64,000 bases of DNA, taken from assembly GCF_017316185.1 (NCBI RefSeq), contig NZ_JAFLVX010000018.1, positions 62,001 through 126,000 of the forward strand, in the 5' to 3' direction. The stretch is from Candidatus Vagococcus giribetii (lineage in GTDB: Bacteria; Bacillota; Bacilli; Lactobacillales; Vagococcaceae). The stretch's first letter is position 1; each line of letters begins with the position of its first letter. The notes under the pieces are model-generated. The model did no database searches. It saw nothing but the letters and a program-made list of their open reading frames with translations, and had not been told where the DNA came from. Position numbers and translations under genes: made by a program. Below, piece by piece: positions 26,993 through 35,798 of the stretch.

Positions 26993-28303
26993 ATGGCAAA
27001 ACCTACATTAGCCATAGTTGGTAGACCAAATGTTGGGAAGTCAACATTATTCAACCGAATCGCTGGAGAAAGAATTTCAATTGTAGAAGATATTCCTGGC
27101 GTGACAAGAGACCGTATTTATGCCCACGGAGAGTGGTTAGGTCGTGAGTTTAGTATTATCGATACAGGTGGTATCGAAATGAGTGATGAGCCATTCATGG
27201 ATCAAATTAAGCACCAAGCAGAAATCGCAATGGAAGAAGCAGATGTGATTATGCTTGTTGTAAGTGGTCGTGAAGGTATTACAGATGCAGATGAATATGT
27301 ATCAAAAATTTTATATAAGAGTAAGAAGCCTGTTATTTTAGCAGTTAACAAGGTAGACAACCCTGAAATGAGAAACGATGTGTATGAATTTTATTCATTA
27401 GGCTTAGGAGATCCAATTCCTGTCTCAGGAAGTCATGGACTTGGTCTAGGAGATGTGTTAGATAAAGCCTGTGAATACTTCGCTATGGTGCCTGAAACAG
27501 AAGAAGACGATGTGATTCGTTTTAGTTTAATCGGAAGACCAAACGTTGGTAAATCATCTTTAATCAACGCTATCTTAGGAGAAGACCGAGTGATTGTATC
27601 TGACGTTGCTGGAACAACACGTGACGCGATTGATACTTCATTTGTCTCACCAGAGGGTCAAAAATTTGAAATGATTGATACAGCTGGTATGAGAAAGAAA
27701 GGGAAAGTTTACGAAACAACTGAAAAATATAGTGTAATGCGCTCAATGCGTGCTATTGACCGTTCTGACGTTGTTTTAGTGGTCTTAAATGCCGAAGAAG
27801 GAATTCGTGAGTATGACAAGCGTATCGCCGGATTTGCTCATGAGGCAGGTAAAGGAGTTATTATTGTTGTCAATAAATGGGATACATTAGAAAAAGACAA
27901 TCATACAATGAAAAACTTTGAAGAAGATATCCGAAGTGAATTTAGATATTTAGATTATGCTCCAATTGCTTATGTATCAGCTAAGACAAAACAAAGGTTA
28001 CATACATTGCCAGACATGATTGAAACAGTTAGTGAAAATCAAACATTACGTATTCCTTCAGCAGTCTTAAATGACGTCATCATGGATGCTGTTGCGATTA
28101 ATCCAACACCAACTGATAAAGGAAAACGACTTAAAATTTTCTATGCAACTCAAGTGGCCATTAAACCGCCGACTTTTGTTATTTTTGTTAACGAAGTGGA
28201 ACTAATGCATTTTTCTTATGAAAGATTTTTAGAGAATCAAATTAGACGTGCTTTTGAATTTGAAGGAACTCCAATTCGCATTATTACAAGACGTCGAAAG
28301 TAA
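26993..28303 (+). CDS. der: Ribosome-associated GTPase Der (EngA)
   Basis: 436 residues, the standard Der length. Two GTPase domains in tandem, each with [12 protein letters not shown] or [10 protein letters not shown] (about 6-16 and 179-188), DTGG or DTAG, and NKVD or NKWD, then a KH-like C-terminal domain ending in RIITRRRK. Needed for late assembly of the 50S subunit. The start is ATG 26993 after AGGAGG; a GTG inside that site is rejected. It stands alone between S1 and hup, as in related genomes. Confidence 0.97.
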   Translation: MAKPTLAIVGRPNVGKSTLFNRIAGERISIVEDIPGVTRDRIYAHGEWLGREFSIIDTGGIEMSDEPFMDQIKHQAEIAMEEADVIMLVVSGREGITDADEYVSKILYKSKKPVILAVNKVDNPEMRNDVYEFYSLGLGDPIPVSGSHGLGLGDVLDKACEYFAMVPETEEDDVIRFSLIGRPNVGKSSLINAILGEDRVIVSDVAGTTRDAIDTSFVSPEGQKFEMIDTAGMRKKGKVYETTEKYSVMRSMRAIDRSDVVLVVLNAEEGIREYDKRIAGFAHEAGKGVIIVVNKWDTLEKDNHTMKNFEEDIRSEFRYLDYAPIAYVSAKTKQRLHTLPDMIETVSENQTLRIPSAVLNDVIMDAVAINPTPTDKGKRLKIFYATQVAIKPPTFVIFVNEVELMHFSYERFLENQIRRAFEFEGTPIRIITRRRK

Positions 28304-28455
28304 AAATCGTATTTTAGCACAGTTAGTTTTGTTTTTCAATCATTATCAGTTTAAATGAAAAAAAGAATATAAAAAACGCTAAAAGCATTGCTATCACTTG
28401 ATTCTTGTGTTATCTTTGTTTAAGAAATATTAATATTAAAAAAATATTTCCACTT

Positions 28456-28482
28456 ATCATTTTTGGACCACTCAAAAATGAT
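28456..28482 (+). other. Perfect inverted repeat in the hup upstream region
   Basis: ATCATTTTT (28456-28464) and AAAAATGAT (28474-28482) separated by nine bases, about 60 bases before the hup start. No T run follows, so it is not a normal terminator; it could be an operator or a leader hairpin. The remaining 240 bases between der and hup show nothing else I can name. Confidence 0.5.
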
Positions 28483-28543
28483 CGCCTAAATATGATGTCA
28501 CTTATAAACATCAATTTCCTTTTCGAGGAGGTGAAAAATAAAC

Positions 28544-28819
28544 ATGGCTAACAAAGCAGAATTAATCGAAAAAGTTGCTGAAGCAACTGGTTTAACTAAA
28601 AAAGACGCTACTTCATCTGTTGATGCAGTATTTGCTTCAATCCAAGAATTTTTAGCTGAAGGCGAAAAAGTTCAATTAATCGGTTTTGGTAACTTCGAAG
28701 TACGTGAAAGAGCTGCCCGTAAAGGACGCAACCCACAAACTGGAGAAGAAATCCAAATCGCTGCAAGCAAAGTACCTGCATTCAAACCAGGTAAAGCTTT
28801 AAAAGACGCAGTAAAATAA
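28544..28819 (+). CDS. hup: DNA-binding protein HU
   Basis: 91 residues. Nucleoid-associated histone-like protein; homodimer that bends [23 protein letters not shown] at the start, [20 protein letters not shown] (about 46-65) forming the DNA-binding beta arm, and [15 protein letters not shown] at the end are textbook HU. A strong ribosome site (GAGGAGGTG) fits high expression, and a GC-rich terminator follows. Confidence 0.98.
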   Translation: MANKAELIEKVAEATGLTKKDATSSVDAVFASIQEFLAEGEKVQLIGFGNFEVRERAARKGRNPQTGEEIQIAASKVPAFKPGKALKDAVK

Positions 28820-28829
28820 TGCGAACATG

Positions 28830-28858
28830 AAAACCCTTGTTTATCAAGGGTTTTTTTC
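28830..28858 (+). terminator. Terminator after hup
   Basis: AAACCCTTG (28831-28839), loop TTTAT, CAAGGGTTT (28845-28853), then T run. Confidence 0.93.
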
Positions 28859-28973
28859 TTTTTATAACAGTAATTTGGTGATAAGGGGCAAAAACCAAAC
28901 AACTTTATGACTAAATTGACAGCATGCATAGTTTCGTTTTACAATAAAAGAGAAAATGATAGGAGGAACAAAC

Positions 28974-29216
28974 ATGAGTTGGATATGGACACTAGTAGTT
29001 GGAGCTGTTATTGGAGCGATTGCCAGCAGTTTAGTGAGTAAAAAAGACTCTAAAGGTTGCGTGTTTAACATCATTGCAGGGCTTTTAGGCTCATCTTTAG
29101 GTCATAAGCTATTTGGCGCTGATTGGGGCGGTCACTTAGCAGGAATGGCTCTTGTGCCTTCTATTTTAGGAGCAGTTATCGTTGTAGCCGTAGTTTCAGT
29201 ATTTACTAGACGTTAA
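28974..29216 (+). CDS. GlsB/YeaQ/YmgE-family small membrane protein
   Basis: 80 residues from ATG 28974 (AGGAGG upstream). Three hydrophobic Gly-rich helices: MSWIWTLVVGAVIGAIASSL, the FNIIAGLLGSSLGHKLFG segment and the last IVVAVVSVF. This is the transglycosylase-associated (YeaQ/YmgE/GlsB) family, linked in enterococci to general stress and bile responses. Own terminator. No mechanism is known. Confidence 0.82.
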   Translation: MSWIWTLVVGAVIGAIASSLVSKKDSKGCVFNIIAGLLGSSLGHKLFGADWGGHLAGMALVPSILGAVIVVAVVSVFTRR

Positions 29217-29241
29217 AAGATCCTTTTTGGGTCTTTTTTTT
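29214..29241 (+). terminator. Terminator after the GlsB-like gene
   Basis: AAAAGATCC and GGGTCTTTT pair with one G-U, followed by a T run; the left arm overlaps the stop codon. Confidence 0.8.
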
Positions 29242-29272
29242 ATGCTAAAATAGAGAAGAAGAGGTGATTGTA

Positions 29273-30319
29273 ATGAAAAAAACAGTTATAAAGCAACAAC
29301 AGTCATGTGACATTACTTATAATAAAGCACTCAATCGTCTCATGACCCAAGATTACTTTGCTTATTTAAACGATACGCCTTGCGTCTTATTCATTAGCAC
29401 TCAATCATTTTATGAACTGTATTACGATAAGTTTGCTTCACTTATCAAAGAGAGTGACAAATTTTATTGGTACCTTTGTCCAGATAATGAGTCGATAAAT
29501 TTTGTTAAAACATACAACAAAATTCTTGTATATATTGAAGAAATGAAGCTACCAGTTGATACATCGATTGTTAGTGCTGGAAATGATCATCTTTATCATC
29601 TGTGTGGAGCTTTAAAGCAGACGTCTCCTTATATAAGTGATTTTACTTATTTGCCAACAAGCATAACTGGATTTATCGCTTCTCTTCAAGGCAAAGCTTA
29701 TTTGTTAAATCAATCATTAACCATTAGTGTAGAACAATATGTTTTGCCAGATCGTCTTGTTTACGATACAATGTTGAATGAATTAGAGACTAAAAACACA
29801 TGGTCAGATGATTTATTCAATGTAGCAAAATTAGGAGTTTTGACTAATAAAGACCTATTAAAACTACTTAGTCGAGAAGTTATAGAAACATCTAATCGTT
29901 CTTGGGCGCCATTTCTTGAACTTATTATTGAAAGTTTAGAACAAGAAACAACACCCCCAGTGTTTATGTTATCTAATATATCAAAAAGTTTTTATCAACT
30001 ACATGAAGCTCATTATTTATTACCATCAGAAAAGGAGCAAATTTCTTTTTTATTGTTCTTACTATGGAATTTAAAAAAAGCAGAGATTACCTTTGATTTT
30101 GAGGGATTCATGAAGTGGTTGTACCGAAACGGAACCTTTAATTTCCGGTTACCAATCCAAATGACTACTTATGATATTGCTAAGGTTTTTGTTGATGAAT
30201 TACATCGATTAGATCAAATACCTTATTTAACAAAAATAGGCGATTTAGGTGTTTCGAAAGCACCTAGTATTGAAGAAATGTACCATGTAGTAGAAAGTTA
30301 TAGAAAAATAAAATTGTAA
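29273..30319 (+). CDS. Degenerate 3-dehydroquinate synthase-like protein
   Basis: 348 residues from ATG 29273 (GAGGTG upstream), the usual AroB length. Segments line up in order with AroB: SIVSAGNDHLYHLCGALKQT in place of the GGGVVGD(L)xGF NAD motif; YLPTSITGFIASLQGKAYLL in place of PTTLLAQxDSSVGGKxAxN; LPDRLVYDTMLNELE and KNTWSDDLFNVAKLGVL in place of the VYDT...AEVIKH region. The glycine triplet, the zinc-binding Glu of AEVIK (here Asn) and the second His motif are absent, so it is probably not catalytic. In Bacillus the aro operon occupies this site between hup and ypiA. It is probably co-transcribed with the TPR and YpiB genes. Relationship inferred by eye. Confidence 0.6.
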   Translation: MKKTVIKQQQSCDITYNKALNRLMTQDYFAYLNDTPCVLFISTQSFYELYYDKFASLIKESDKFYWYLCPDNESINFVKTYNKILVYIEEMKLPVDTSIVSAGNDHLYHLCGALKQTSPYISDFTYLPTSITGFIASLQGKAYLLNQSLTISVEQYVLPDRLVYDTMLNELETKNTWSDDLFNVAKLGVLTNKDLLKLLSREVIETSNRSWAPFLELIIESLEQETTPPVFMLSNISKSFYQLHEAHYLLPSEKEQISFLLFLLWNLKKAEITFDFEGFMKWLYRNGTFNFRLPIQMTTYDIAKVFVDELHRLDQIPYLTKIGDLGVSKAPSIEEMYHVVESYRKIKL

Positions 30320-30333
30320 TTGAGGGATGGACA

Positions 30334-31587
30334 ATGTCAAATAGTAAAGAAATGTTAGAAGCCTTATCAAAGGGCGATTTAATCGAAGCTCAAGTTGCTT
30401 TTGAGAAAGCACAAAAAGAAGACTTACCTGAAGAGAGATTCCAATTAGCAGATAATTTATTCCAATTAGGCTTTATTGAAGAAGCAGAGACCTTATATGT
30501 GAGATTGTTTGAAGAATTTCCTCAAGATGAAACCCTAAAAATTTCGTTAGCTGAAATTGCAATCGAAAATGACGAATTAGACAAAGCCTTTGAATATCTT
30601 GAGTCTATTGAAGAAACGAGTGACTTGTATCCGCAAAGTTTAATCACTCAAGCAGATATCTATCAAGTACTTAATATTCCAGAAGTTAGTGAAAGTAAAT
30701 TACTTCAAGCTAAAACTTATTTACCAAATGAGCCACTACTTGATTTATCTTTAGCCGAGCTTTACTTTGCTAATGAAGACTACACAAGAGCAATTGAAAG
30801 TTTTACTGCCTTAAAAGATGCTTTTTCTCAACAAGAATCACCTATTAACCTTGATGAGCGTATTGGTGTTGCTTATTCACGTATTGGTAATTTTGAAGAA
30901 GCTGTCGTAGCACTGGAGAAGGCTATCGAAGAAGAAGAAACAGTAGAGCGTTTATTCCAATTAGCCCTAACGTACTATCAATTAGAGCAAAATGAGCGTG
31001 GTATCGAGTTATTGAACCAAGTTAGACTGATGGATAGTGATTTCAATCAAGTTTATTACCCATTAGCGCAAATTCTTTATGATGAAGGTCGCCACGAAGA
31101 AGCTTTAGAAGTGATTGAAGAAGGTATCGCCTTAAACCCTTACGAAACAGCTTTATATCACTTAGCTTCAGAAACGGCTTACCAATTAGGTAGCAAAGAC
31201 CAAGCAAAAGAATATTTAGAAGAGGTTATTTCTCTTGAATTAGATGCGGACTTATCAAAAATAAGATTAAGTGAGCTCTTATTAAAAGAAGAAGACTACG
31301 AAGAAGTATTAACTTTGATGAATAGCTTAGAAACAGAAGAACAACCATTGGCTGGTTGGATGATTGCTCAAGCCTATAATGGCTTAGAAGCCTTTGATCA
31401 AGCAAACGAAGCTTATGATAAAGTTAAAGATGTTTTAATCGAAGAACCTGACTTTATGAAAGACTATGGTTTGTTTCTACGAGAAGAAGGTAGAAGAGAA
31501 GAAGCCAATACATGGCTAACACGATATCTTGCCTCAGTTCCAGGAGATTTAGAAGTAGCTTCACTTATCGACAACGAAGGGTGGTAG
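30334..31587 (+). CDS. TPR-repeat protein (YpiA-like)
   Basis: 417 residues made almost entirely of tetratricopeptide-like helix pairs: repeating patterns with A or G at position 8 and A at 20, for instance FIEEAETLYVRLFEEFPQDE, NFEEAVVALEKAIEEE and RHEEALEVIEEGIALNPYET. It is strongly acidic, cytosolic, and has no signal. Length and position before a YpiB protein match Bacillus YpiA. TPR proteins act as protein-binding scaffolds; the partner is unknown. It starts 15 bases after the AroB-like gene. Confidence 0.85.
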   Translation: MSNSKEMLEALSKGDLIEAQVAFEKAQKEDLPEERFQLADNLFQLGFIEEAETLYVRLFEEFPQDETLKISLAEIAIENDELDKAFEYLESIEETSDLYPQSLITQADIYQVLNIPEVSESKLLQAKTYLPNEPLLDLSLAELYFANEDYTRAIESFTALKDAFSQQESPINLDERIGVAYSRIGNFEEAVVALEKAIEEEETVERLFQLALTYYQLEQNERGIELLNQVRLMDSDFNQVYYPLAQILYDEGRHEEALEVIEEGIALNPYETALYHLASETAYQLGSKDQAKEYLEEVISLELDADLSKIRLSELLLKEEDYEEVLTLMNSLETEEQPLAGWMIAQAYNGLEAFDQANEAYDKVKDVLIEEPDFMKDYGLFLREEGRREEANTWLTRYLASVPGDLEVASLIDNEGW

Positions 31588-31591
31588 ACAA

Positions 31592-32140
31592 ATGATTGAA
31601 TTATCAGCGAAGAAAAAATTTTTAAGTTGGTTAATTCAGTATGCCCATTTAAAAAAAAGAGAGTCTTACTGGATTATTAATTACTTGATTAATCACGAGG
31701 CTTTGTTATCACGTGTCATTTTTGTAGAAGGTGCTTTAGAAACCCCTAGAGGAATCTTGATTACAGATCAAACCATTCCAGGTATTGGACTTGAAATGAA
31801 AACAGAACAAAAAAGATTAACAGATGCTCAGTCCATTTTTGCTGACATTAGAAATAATCGAAAAGAAGACCTTTATTTAGAAATTAACTTTTCTGAAAAA
31901 GAGGCGTCTCCTTTGTACCAACTAATTTTAGAAGAAAATGCATATCAAGTAATTAATACCGAAGAGCAAATTGATTTTTTACAAGACTTTGACGCATTTT
32001 TACTAAAAGAAGAAAAAGAACTTAAACTGAGACATCTTCAAGAGGAAATAGATCAGGCTTTACTTACCCAAAACGAAGAAGATTTCCTGCGACTCAGTCA
32101 AGAATATCTAGCATTAAAAAAAGAATCGACTTTCAGCTAA
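31592..32140 (+). CDS. UPF0302 (YpiB-family) protein
   Basis: 182 residues. KKKFLSWLIQYAHLKKRESYWIINYL at the start is the YpiB/UPF0302 signature (partly quoted). The end is a charged helical region (KELKLRHLQEEIDQALLTQN). It begins 4 bases after the TPR gene stop, keeping the Bacillus ypiA-ypiB pair. Function is not established; it is soluble. Confidence 0.88.
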   Translation: MIELSAKKKFLSWLIQYAHLKKRESYWIINYLINHEALLSRVIFVEGALETPRGILITDQTIPGIGLEMKTEQKRLTDAQSIFADIRNNRKEDLYLEINFSEKEASPLYQLILEENAYQVINTEEQIDFLQDFDAFLLKEEKELKLRHLQEEIDQALLTQNEEDFLRLSQEYLALKKESTFS

Positions 32141-32163
32141 GGCTAAGTCGATTCTTTTTTTAT
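32116..32163. terminator. Bidirectional terminator between ypiB-like and D-hydroxyacid dehydrogenase genes
   Basis: AAAAAGAATCGACTT and AAGTCGATTCTTTTT pair perfectly across a 12-base loop; A and T tracts on both sides serve both strands. It overlaps the last codons of both genes. Confidence 0.9.
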
Positions 32164-33161
32164 TATGGATTCACAATAGTTTTGGCAGTTCCTTTAGTTA
32201 AAATAGATAGACAGGCATCTAATCCACCGTAAACTAAGTTCTCTACTGAAGTTTCAGTATAAAAAGCAATATGAGGTGTGTAAAGAACATCGTCACGTTC
32301 AAGAAGAGCTTTAAATACATCATCTTCTAAGAGTTTGTCTTTCCAGTTTTTTGTCACATATTGCATTTCTTTTTCGTAAGTATCTAAGGCACAAGCAGTT
32401 ATTTGACCAGAATCAAGAGCTTTGATGAGAGCCTCTGTATCAACAATGCCTCCTCTTGCTGCGTTAATAAGGTAAGCACCAGGTTTCATTTTATTGAATG
32501 TCTCTTCGTTGAACAAATGATGGTTATCTTCTGTCAAAGGCATATGAATGGTAATCAGATCAGATTGTGCTAAAAAGTCATCAAAGTCATCAACATAAGT
32601 GAGGACTTTTTCAGCCGCAGCGTTTTTATACAAGTCGTAACCAATGACATTTGCTCCAAAGGCATGCAAAATCTCAGCTGTAATGTGACCAATTCGGCCA
32701 GTTCCTAAGACACCTATTGTTAAAGAACGAATTTCTTTTGACATAATAGAGCCGTCCCAACTGAAATCATGGTTAGAGACTCTCTTTTGAATAGCTTGTG
32801 TGTGTCTTAACACATTTAAAATACTACCAACTGTAAACTCTGCTACAGAGTTTGGAGAATAGGCTGGGACGTTTGTGATAGCAATACCGCTTTTTTTAGC
32901 TTCTGCTAGATCATACATATCCACACCTGCTGAGCGTTGCGCGATTTGTTTAAACCCATCTGCCTGTAATCGCTGATACATCTCAGTAGGAATACCCATA
33001 GTTTGTTGTAAACTTAATCCATCAAATCCTTCTAATAAATGGTACGTTGACTCATCTAAGATGTCACTAGAAACCGTTACTTCCACATCATTTGCTTCAG
33101 CCCACTTAGTTGAAAATACTTTTTCATCTTCTCTAGCGCCCATCATTAAAATCTTAGTCAT
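32163..33161 (-). CDS. D-2-hydroxyacid dehydrogenase (D-lactate or D-hydroxyisocaproate type)
   Basis: 332 residues, NAD-dependent. Rossmann motif GVLGTGRIGHITAEIL around 148-163; catalytic Arg in INAARGGIVD (about 233), Glu in LDTYEKE (about 262), and His in TPHIAFYTET (about 295). The AYSPNSVAEFT segment is shared with Lactobacillus D-LDH, D-2-hydroxyisocaproate dehydrogenase and VanH. These reduce pyruvate or branched 2-oxo acids. Because the neighbouring module oxidises a 2-oxo acid, reduction of the same acid is plausible. Ribosome site AGAGGAG. Substrate not decidable from sequence. Confidence 0.88.
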   Translation of the reverse strand: MTKILMMGAREDEKVFSTKWAEANDVEVTVSSDILDESTYHLLEGFDGLSLQQTMGIPTEMYQRLQADGFKQIAQRSAGVDMYDLAEAKKSGIAITNVPAYSPNSVAEFTVGSILNVLRHTQAIQKRVSNHDFSWDGSIMSKEIRSLTIGVLGTGRIGHITAEILHAFGANVIGYDLYKNAAAEKVLTYVDDFDDFLAQSDLITIHMPLTEDNHHLFNEETFNKMKPGAYLINAARGGIVDTEALIKALDSGQITACALDTYEKEMQYVTKNWKDKLLEDDVFKALLERDDVLYTPHIAFYTETSVENLVYGGLDACLSILTKGTAKTIVNP

Positions 33162-33221
33162 ACAATCTTCTCCTCTGTTATTTATTTGGTGTACAAGTTA
33201 AGTATAGGAGATAGATAATAA

Positions 33222-33240
33222 TTTCACTAATTAGTAATTT
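33222..33240 (-). promoter_or_regulatory. Palindrome in the hydroxyacid dehydrogenase promoter, possible LysR site
   Basis: A perfect 10-base palindrome ACTAATTAGT (33226-33235) lies about 15 bases upstream, on the minus strand, of a TATACT -10 for the dehydrogenase gene, near where a -35 would be. Its flanks fit a T-N11-A LysR-type site. The adjacent regulator could bind here; inference. Confidence 0.35.
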
Positions 33241-33260
33241 TTATAAGGCTATAGATTTTG

Positions 33261-34160
33261 TTAAATGGACTTAATTTCATGATTCGTAATAAATTCTAAA
33301 CACAAAGCTGCAGCAGGAGATAAGGGCTTATCTTTTTTATGGACTACTACAATGTCAAAAGGTTTGATTTTATCTGTTAAAGTTACCCAAGCTAGAGGGT
33401 AATCTGCGTACAGTTCTTTTAATTGGATAGGAATAATGGCTACTAAATTTTTTTTTATGATGTGATTAATCAAAACTTCATGGCTATTACTCATGAAATC
33501 AATGTCTGGTCTAAAGCCGTACTCACGGGATTTACTTTTCAATACATGGTAAAGAACATAATCTTTACTCATTGAGCCAAATCTTTCATTCTTAAGGTCT
33601 TTAATACTTAACTTTTCCTCACCTGCTAAGGGATGGTCGTCTCTCATTAAGACAAAAGCATCGTATTGAAAGGTATGAGAGGTGTTACTTTCAATTTCAA
33701 GTTCAGGCTCTACAATAGGAAAAGACACAATTCCGATTTCAAGCTCTTCATTGGCTACTTTTTTCTGAGTTTTAACAGAACCATTTTCTTCTATTGTAAT
33801 AGAAAAATTGGGATATACAGACATGAATTCTTGGATTAAAGGCATATATACTGGGGAAATAACGGAATTTGAACCAATTGTTAATTCTTTTTTCTTATAA
33901 ATATGATCTTCCTCAATAATCTCAGTTAAGTCATCTAATTCCTCTAAAATCTTTTTTCCTTTTTCAAAAAGAATACTGCCCGCAGTTGTTGGCATGACTT
34001 TGTTTCCAACTTGATAAAGCAACTTAGCTCCAAGTTCTTCTTGGAGTTTATTCATGTTCCAAGAGAGCGTGGGCTGTGTGACAAATAAATTTTTTGCAGC
34101 ATTTGAATAGTTTTGTACTTTAATTATTTCAATGAAATAGCGCAGTTGCCTAAATTCCAT
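33261..34160 (-). CDS. LysR-family transcriptional regulator
   Basis: 299 residues from the second ATG (34160), which gives the canonical MEFRQLRYFIEI start. Winged helix at about 1-60 (NYSNAAKNLFVTQPTLSWNM, LEEELGA-like QEELGAKLLY), then a hinge and a periplasmic-binding-like effector domain (ELTIGSNSVISPVYMPLIQE). It is divergent from the 2-oxo acid dehydrogenase operon and tail-to-head with the D-hydroxyacid dehydrogenase, so it most likely controls one or both. Bacillus bkd clusters use a sigma-54 activator (BkdR) instead. Effector unknown. Confidence 0.9.
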   Translation of the reverse strand: MEFRQLRYFIEIIKVQNYSNAAKNLFVTQPTLSWNMNKLQEELGAKLLYQVGNKVMPTTAGSILFEKGKKILEELDDLTEIIEEDHIYKKKELTIGSNSVISPVYMPLIQEFMSVYPNFSITIEENGSVKTQKKVANEELEIGIVSFPIVEPELEIESNTSHTFQYDAFVLMRDDHPLAGEEKLSIKDLKNERFGSMSKDYVLYHVLKSKSREYGFRPDIDFMSNSHEVLINHIIKKNLVAIIPIQLKELYADYPLAWVTLTDKIKPFDIVVVHKKDKPLSPAAALCLEFITNHEIKSI

Positions 34161-34199
34161 TTTTATAATCCCCATTTCTATAAAGATTTTTATTCAGCT

Positions 34200-34210
34200 A
34201 TAGAATCTAT
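34200..34210. promoter_or_regulatory. Possible operator between LysR gene and lpd operon
   Basis: A short inverted repeat ATAG-AAT-CTAT at 34200-34210 in the roughly 200-base divergent region between the regulator and lpd. A TATAAC -10-like element is near 34312. Weak, based on context. Confidence 0.25.
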
Positions 34211-34363
34211 CAATTTCCAATTTGTGAAAATACATCCTACAATGTGTTCATACCAACAAGTAAAGCGGTTACACCAAAAGATAATTAATGTCATTTAATG
34301 AAATACCTTTATTATAACTTATGGCAAACGCTTTATAAAGTGGAAAAGAAAGGAAGTGTCAAA

Positions 34364-35770
34364 ATGGTTGTTGGTGATTTTGAATCTAGCTTAGGAACTG
34401 TCGTCATTGGTTCTGGTCCTGGAGGATATGTTGCAGCCATAAGAGCAGCGCAATTGGGGCAAAAAGTAACACTAATTGAAAAGGAAAACATTGGGGGAAC
34501 GTGTTTAAATGTGGGATGTATTCCATCTAAAGCACTCATTCAAGCGAGTCATCATTATCAAAGTATGATGGATTCTCCATTTCCTGGTATTGAAGCAAAA
34601 GAAGCATCACTTGATTTTACAGCTATCCAAGATTGGAAAGACAATCAAGTTGTAAAAAAACTAACAGACGGGATCAAGTTTCTTCTTAAGAAAAATAAAG
34701 TAGATGTATTAGAAGGAACAGGTTACTTTATGGACAATCACCGAGTTCGTGTGATGGGAGAATTTGGTGGGGACACATACACCTTTGAAAATGTCATCAT
34801 CGCAACAGGTAGTACACCTATTGAAATCCCAGGTTTCAAATTTAAAAAACGCGTGATTGATTCTACAGGGTTACTTAACTTAACAGAAGTACCTAAAAAA
34901 CTAGTTGTTATCGGTGGCGGTTATATAGGTAGTGAACTAGCGGGCGTGTACGCTAACTTAGGCACAGAAGTAACTATCTTAGAAGGTCAATCATCAATCC
35001 TTCCAAACTTTGATAAAAAGTTAGTTAAATACGTTGAAAAATCATTCAAGAAAATGAATGTAACGATTGAAACGAATGCTTTAGCTAAAAAGTCAGAACA
35101 ATCAGATAAAGACGTAAAAGTCGTGTATGAAGTTAACGGAAAAGAAAAAGAAATTATTTGTGATTATGTATTAGTCTCTGTTGGCCGTAAACCAAATACA
35201 AAAGAATTAGGCTTAGAACGTATTGGGGTTGAAATGGATGAGCGTGGCTTAATCAAAGTTGACGAACACTGTCAAACAACTTTAAAACATGTTTATGCCA
35301 TTGGCGATATAGTTCCAGGTTTAGCTTTAGCTCATAAAGCAAGCTATGAAGGAAAAGTAGCCGCTGAATCTATTAGTGGTCAAGATGTATCCGTTGATTA
35401 TCGCGCAATGCCAGCTGTGTGTTTCACAGAACCTGAATTAGCTTCAACAGGATTAACTTTAGCAGAAGCTAAAGAAGCAGGAATTGATGCAAAAGTATCA
35501 GAGTTTCCATTCCAAGGAAACGGACGAGCTTTATCAATGGGTAAAGCAGAAGGTTTGGTTCAAATCGTTAGTGACAAAGAAACAGGTGAAGTTCTTGGTG
35601 GACAAATTGCAGGAGTTAATGCAAGTGACCTTATTTCTGAAATCACGCTAGCAATTGAAACAAGTGCCTCAATAGAAGACATCTCACTAACAGTTCATCC
35701 TCACCCAACGATTAGTGAAACAATCATGGAAGCAGCAGAAGTTGGCTTAGGTTTACCTATTCATATATAA
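34364..35770 (+). CDS. lpdA: Dihydrolipoyl dehydrogenase (E3)
   Basis: 468 residues from ATG 34364 with AAAGGAAG upstream; an upstream in-frame start is not supported. Flavoprotein that reoxidises the lipoyl groups of the complex and passes electrons to NAD. FAD motif GSGPGGYVAAIRAAQ (about 16-30), redox Cys47 and Cys52 in GGTCLNVGCIPSK, NAD motif GGGYIGSELA near 183, and the catalytic His-Glu in HPHPTISE (about 445-452). First gene of the operon, unusual since E3 is commonly last in PDH operons. Confidence 0.95.
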   Translation: MVVGDFESSLGTVVIGSGPGGYVAAIRAAQLGQKVTLIEKENIGGTCLNVGCIPSKALIQASHHYQSMMDSPFPGIEAKEASLDFTAIQDWKDNQVVKKLTDGIKFLLKKNKVDVLEGTGYFMDNHRVRVMGEFGGDTYTFENVIIATGSTPIEIPGFKFKKRVIDSTGLLNLTEVPKKLVVIGGGYIGSELAGVYANLGTEVTILEGQSSILPNFDKKLVKYVEKSFKKMNVTIETNALAKKSEQSDKDVKVVYEVNGKEKEIICDYVLVSVGRKPNTKELGLERIGVEMDERGLIKVDEHCQTTLKHVYAIGDIVPGLALAHKASYEGKVAAESISGQDVSVDYRAMPAVCFTEPELASTGLTLAEAKEAGIDAKVSEFPFQGNGRALSMGKAEGLVQIVSDKETGEVLGGQIAGVNASDLISEITLAIETSASIEDISLTVHPHPTISETIMEAAEVGLGLPIHI

Positions 35771-35798
35771 AAATCACTTTAAATAGGAGAAGAAGATT

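Noticed and set aside
34318-34336. CcpA cre-like site ATGGCAAACGCTTTAT upstream of lpd
   Set aside because: Only the central CG and a few flanking bases match the cre consensus; several key positions differ.
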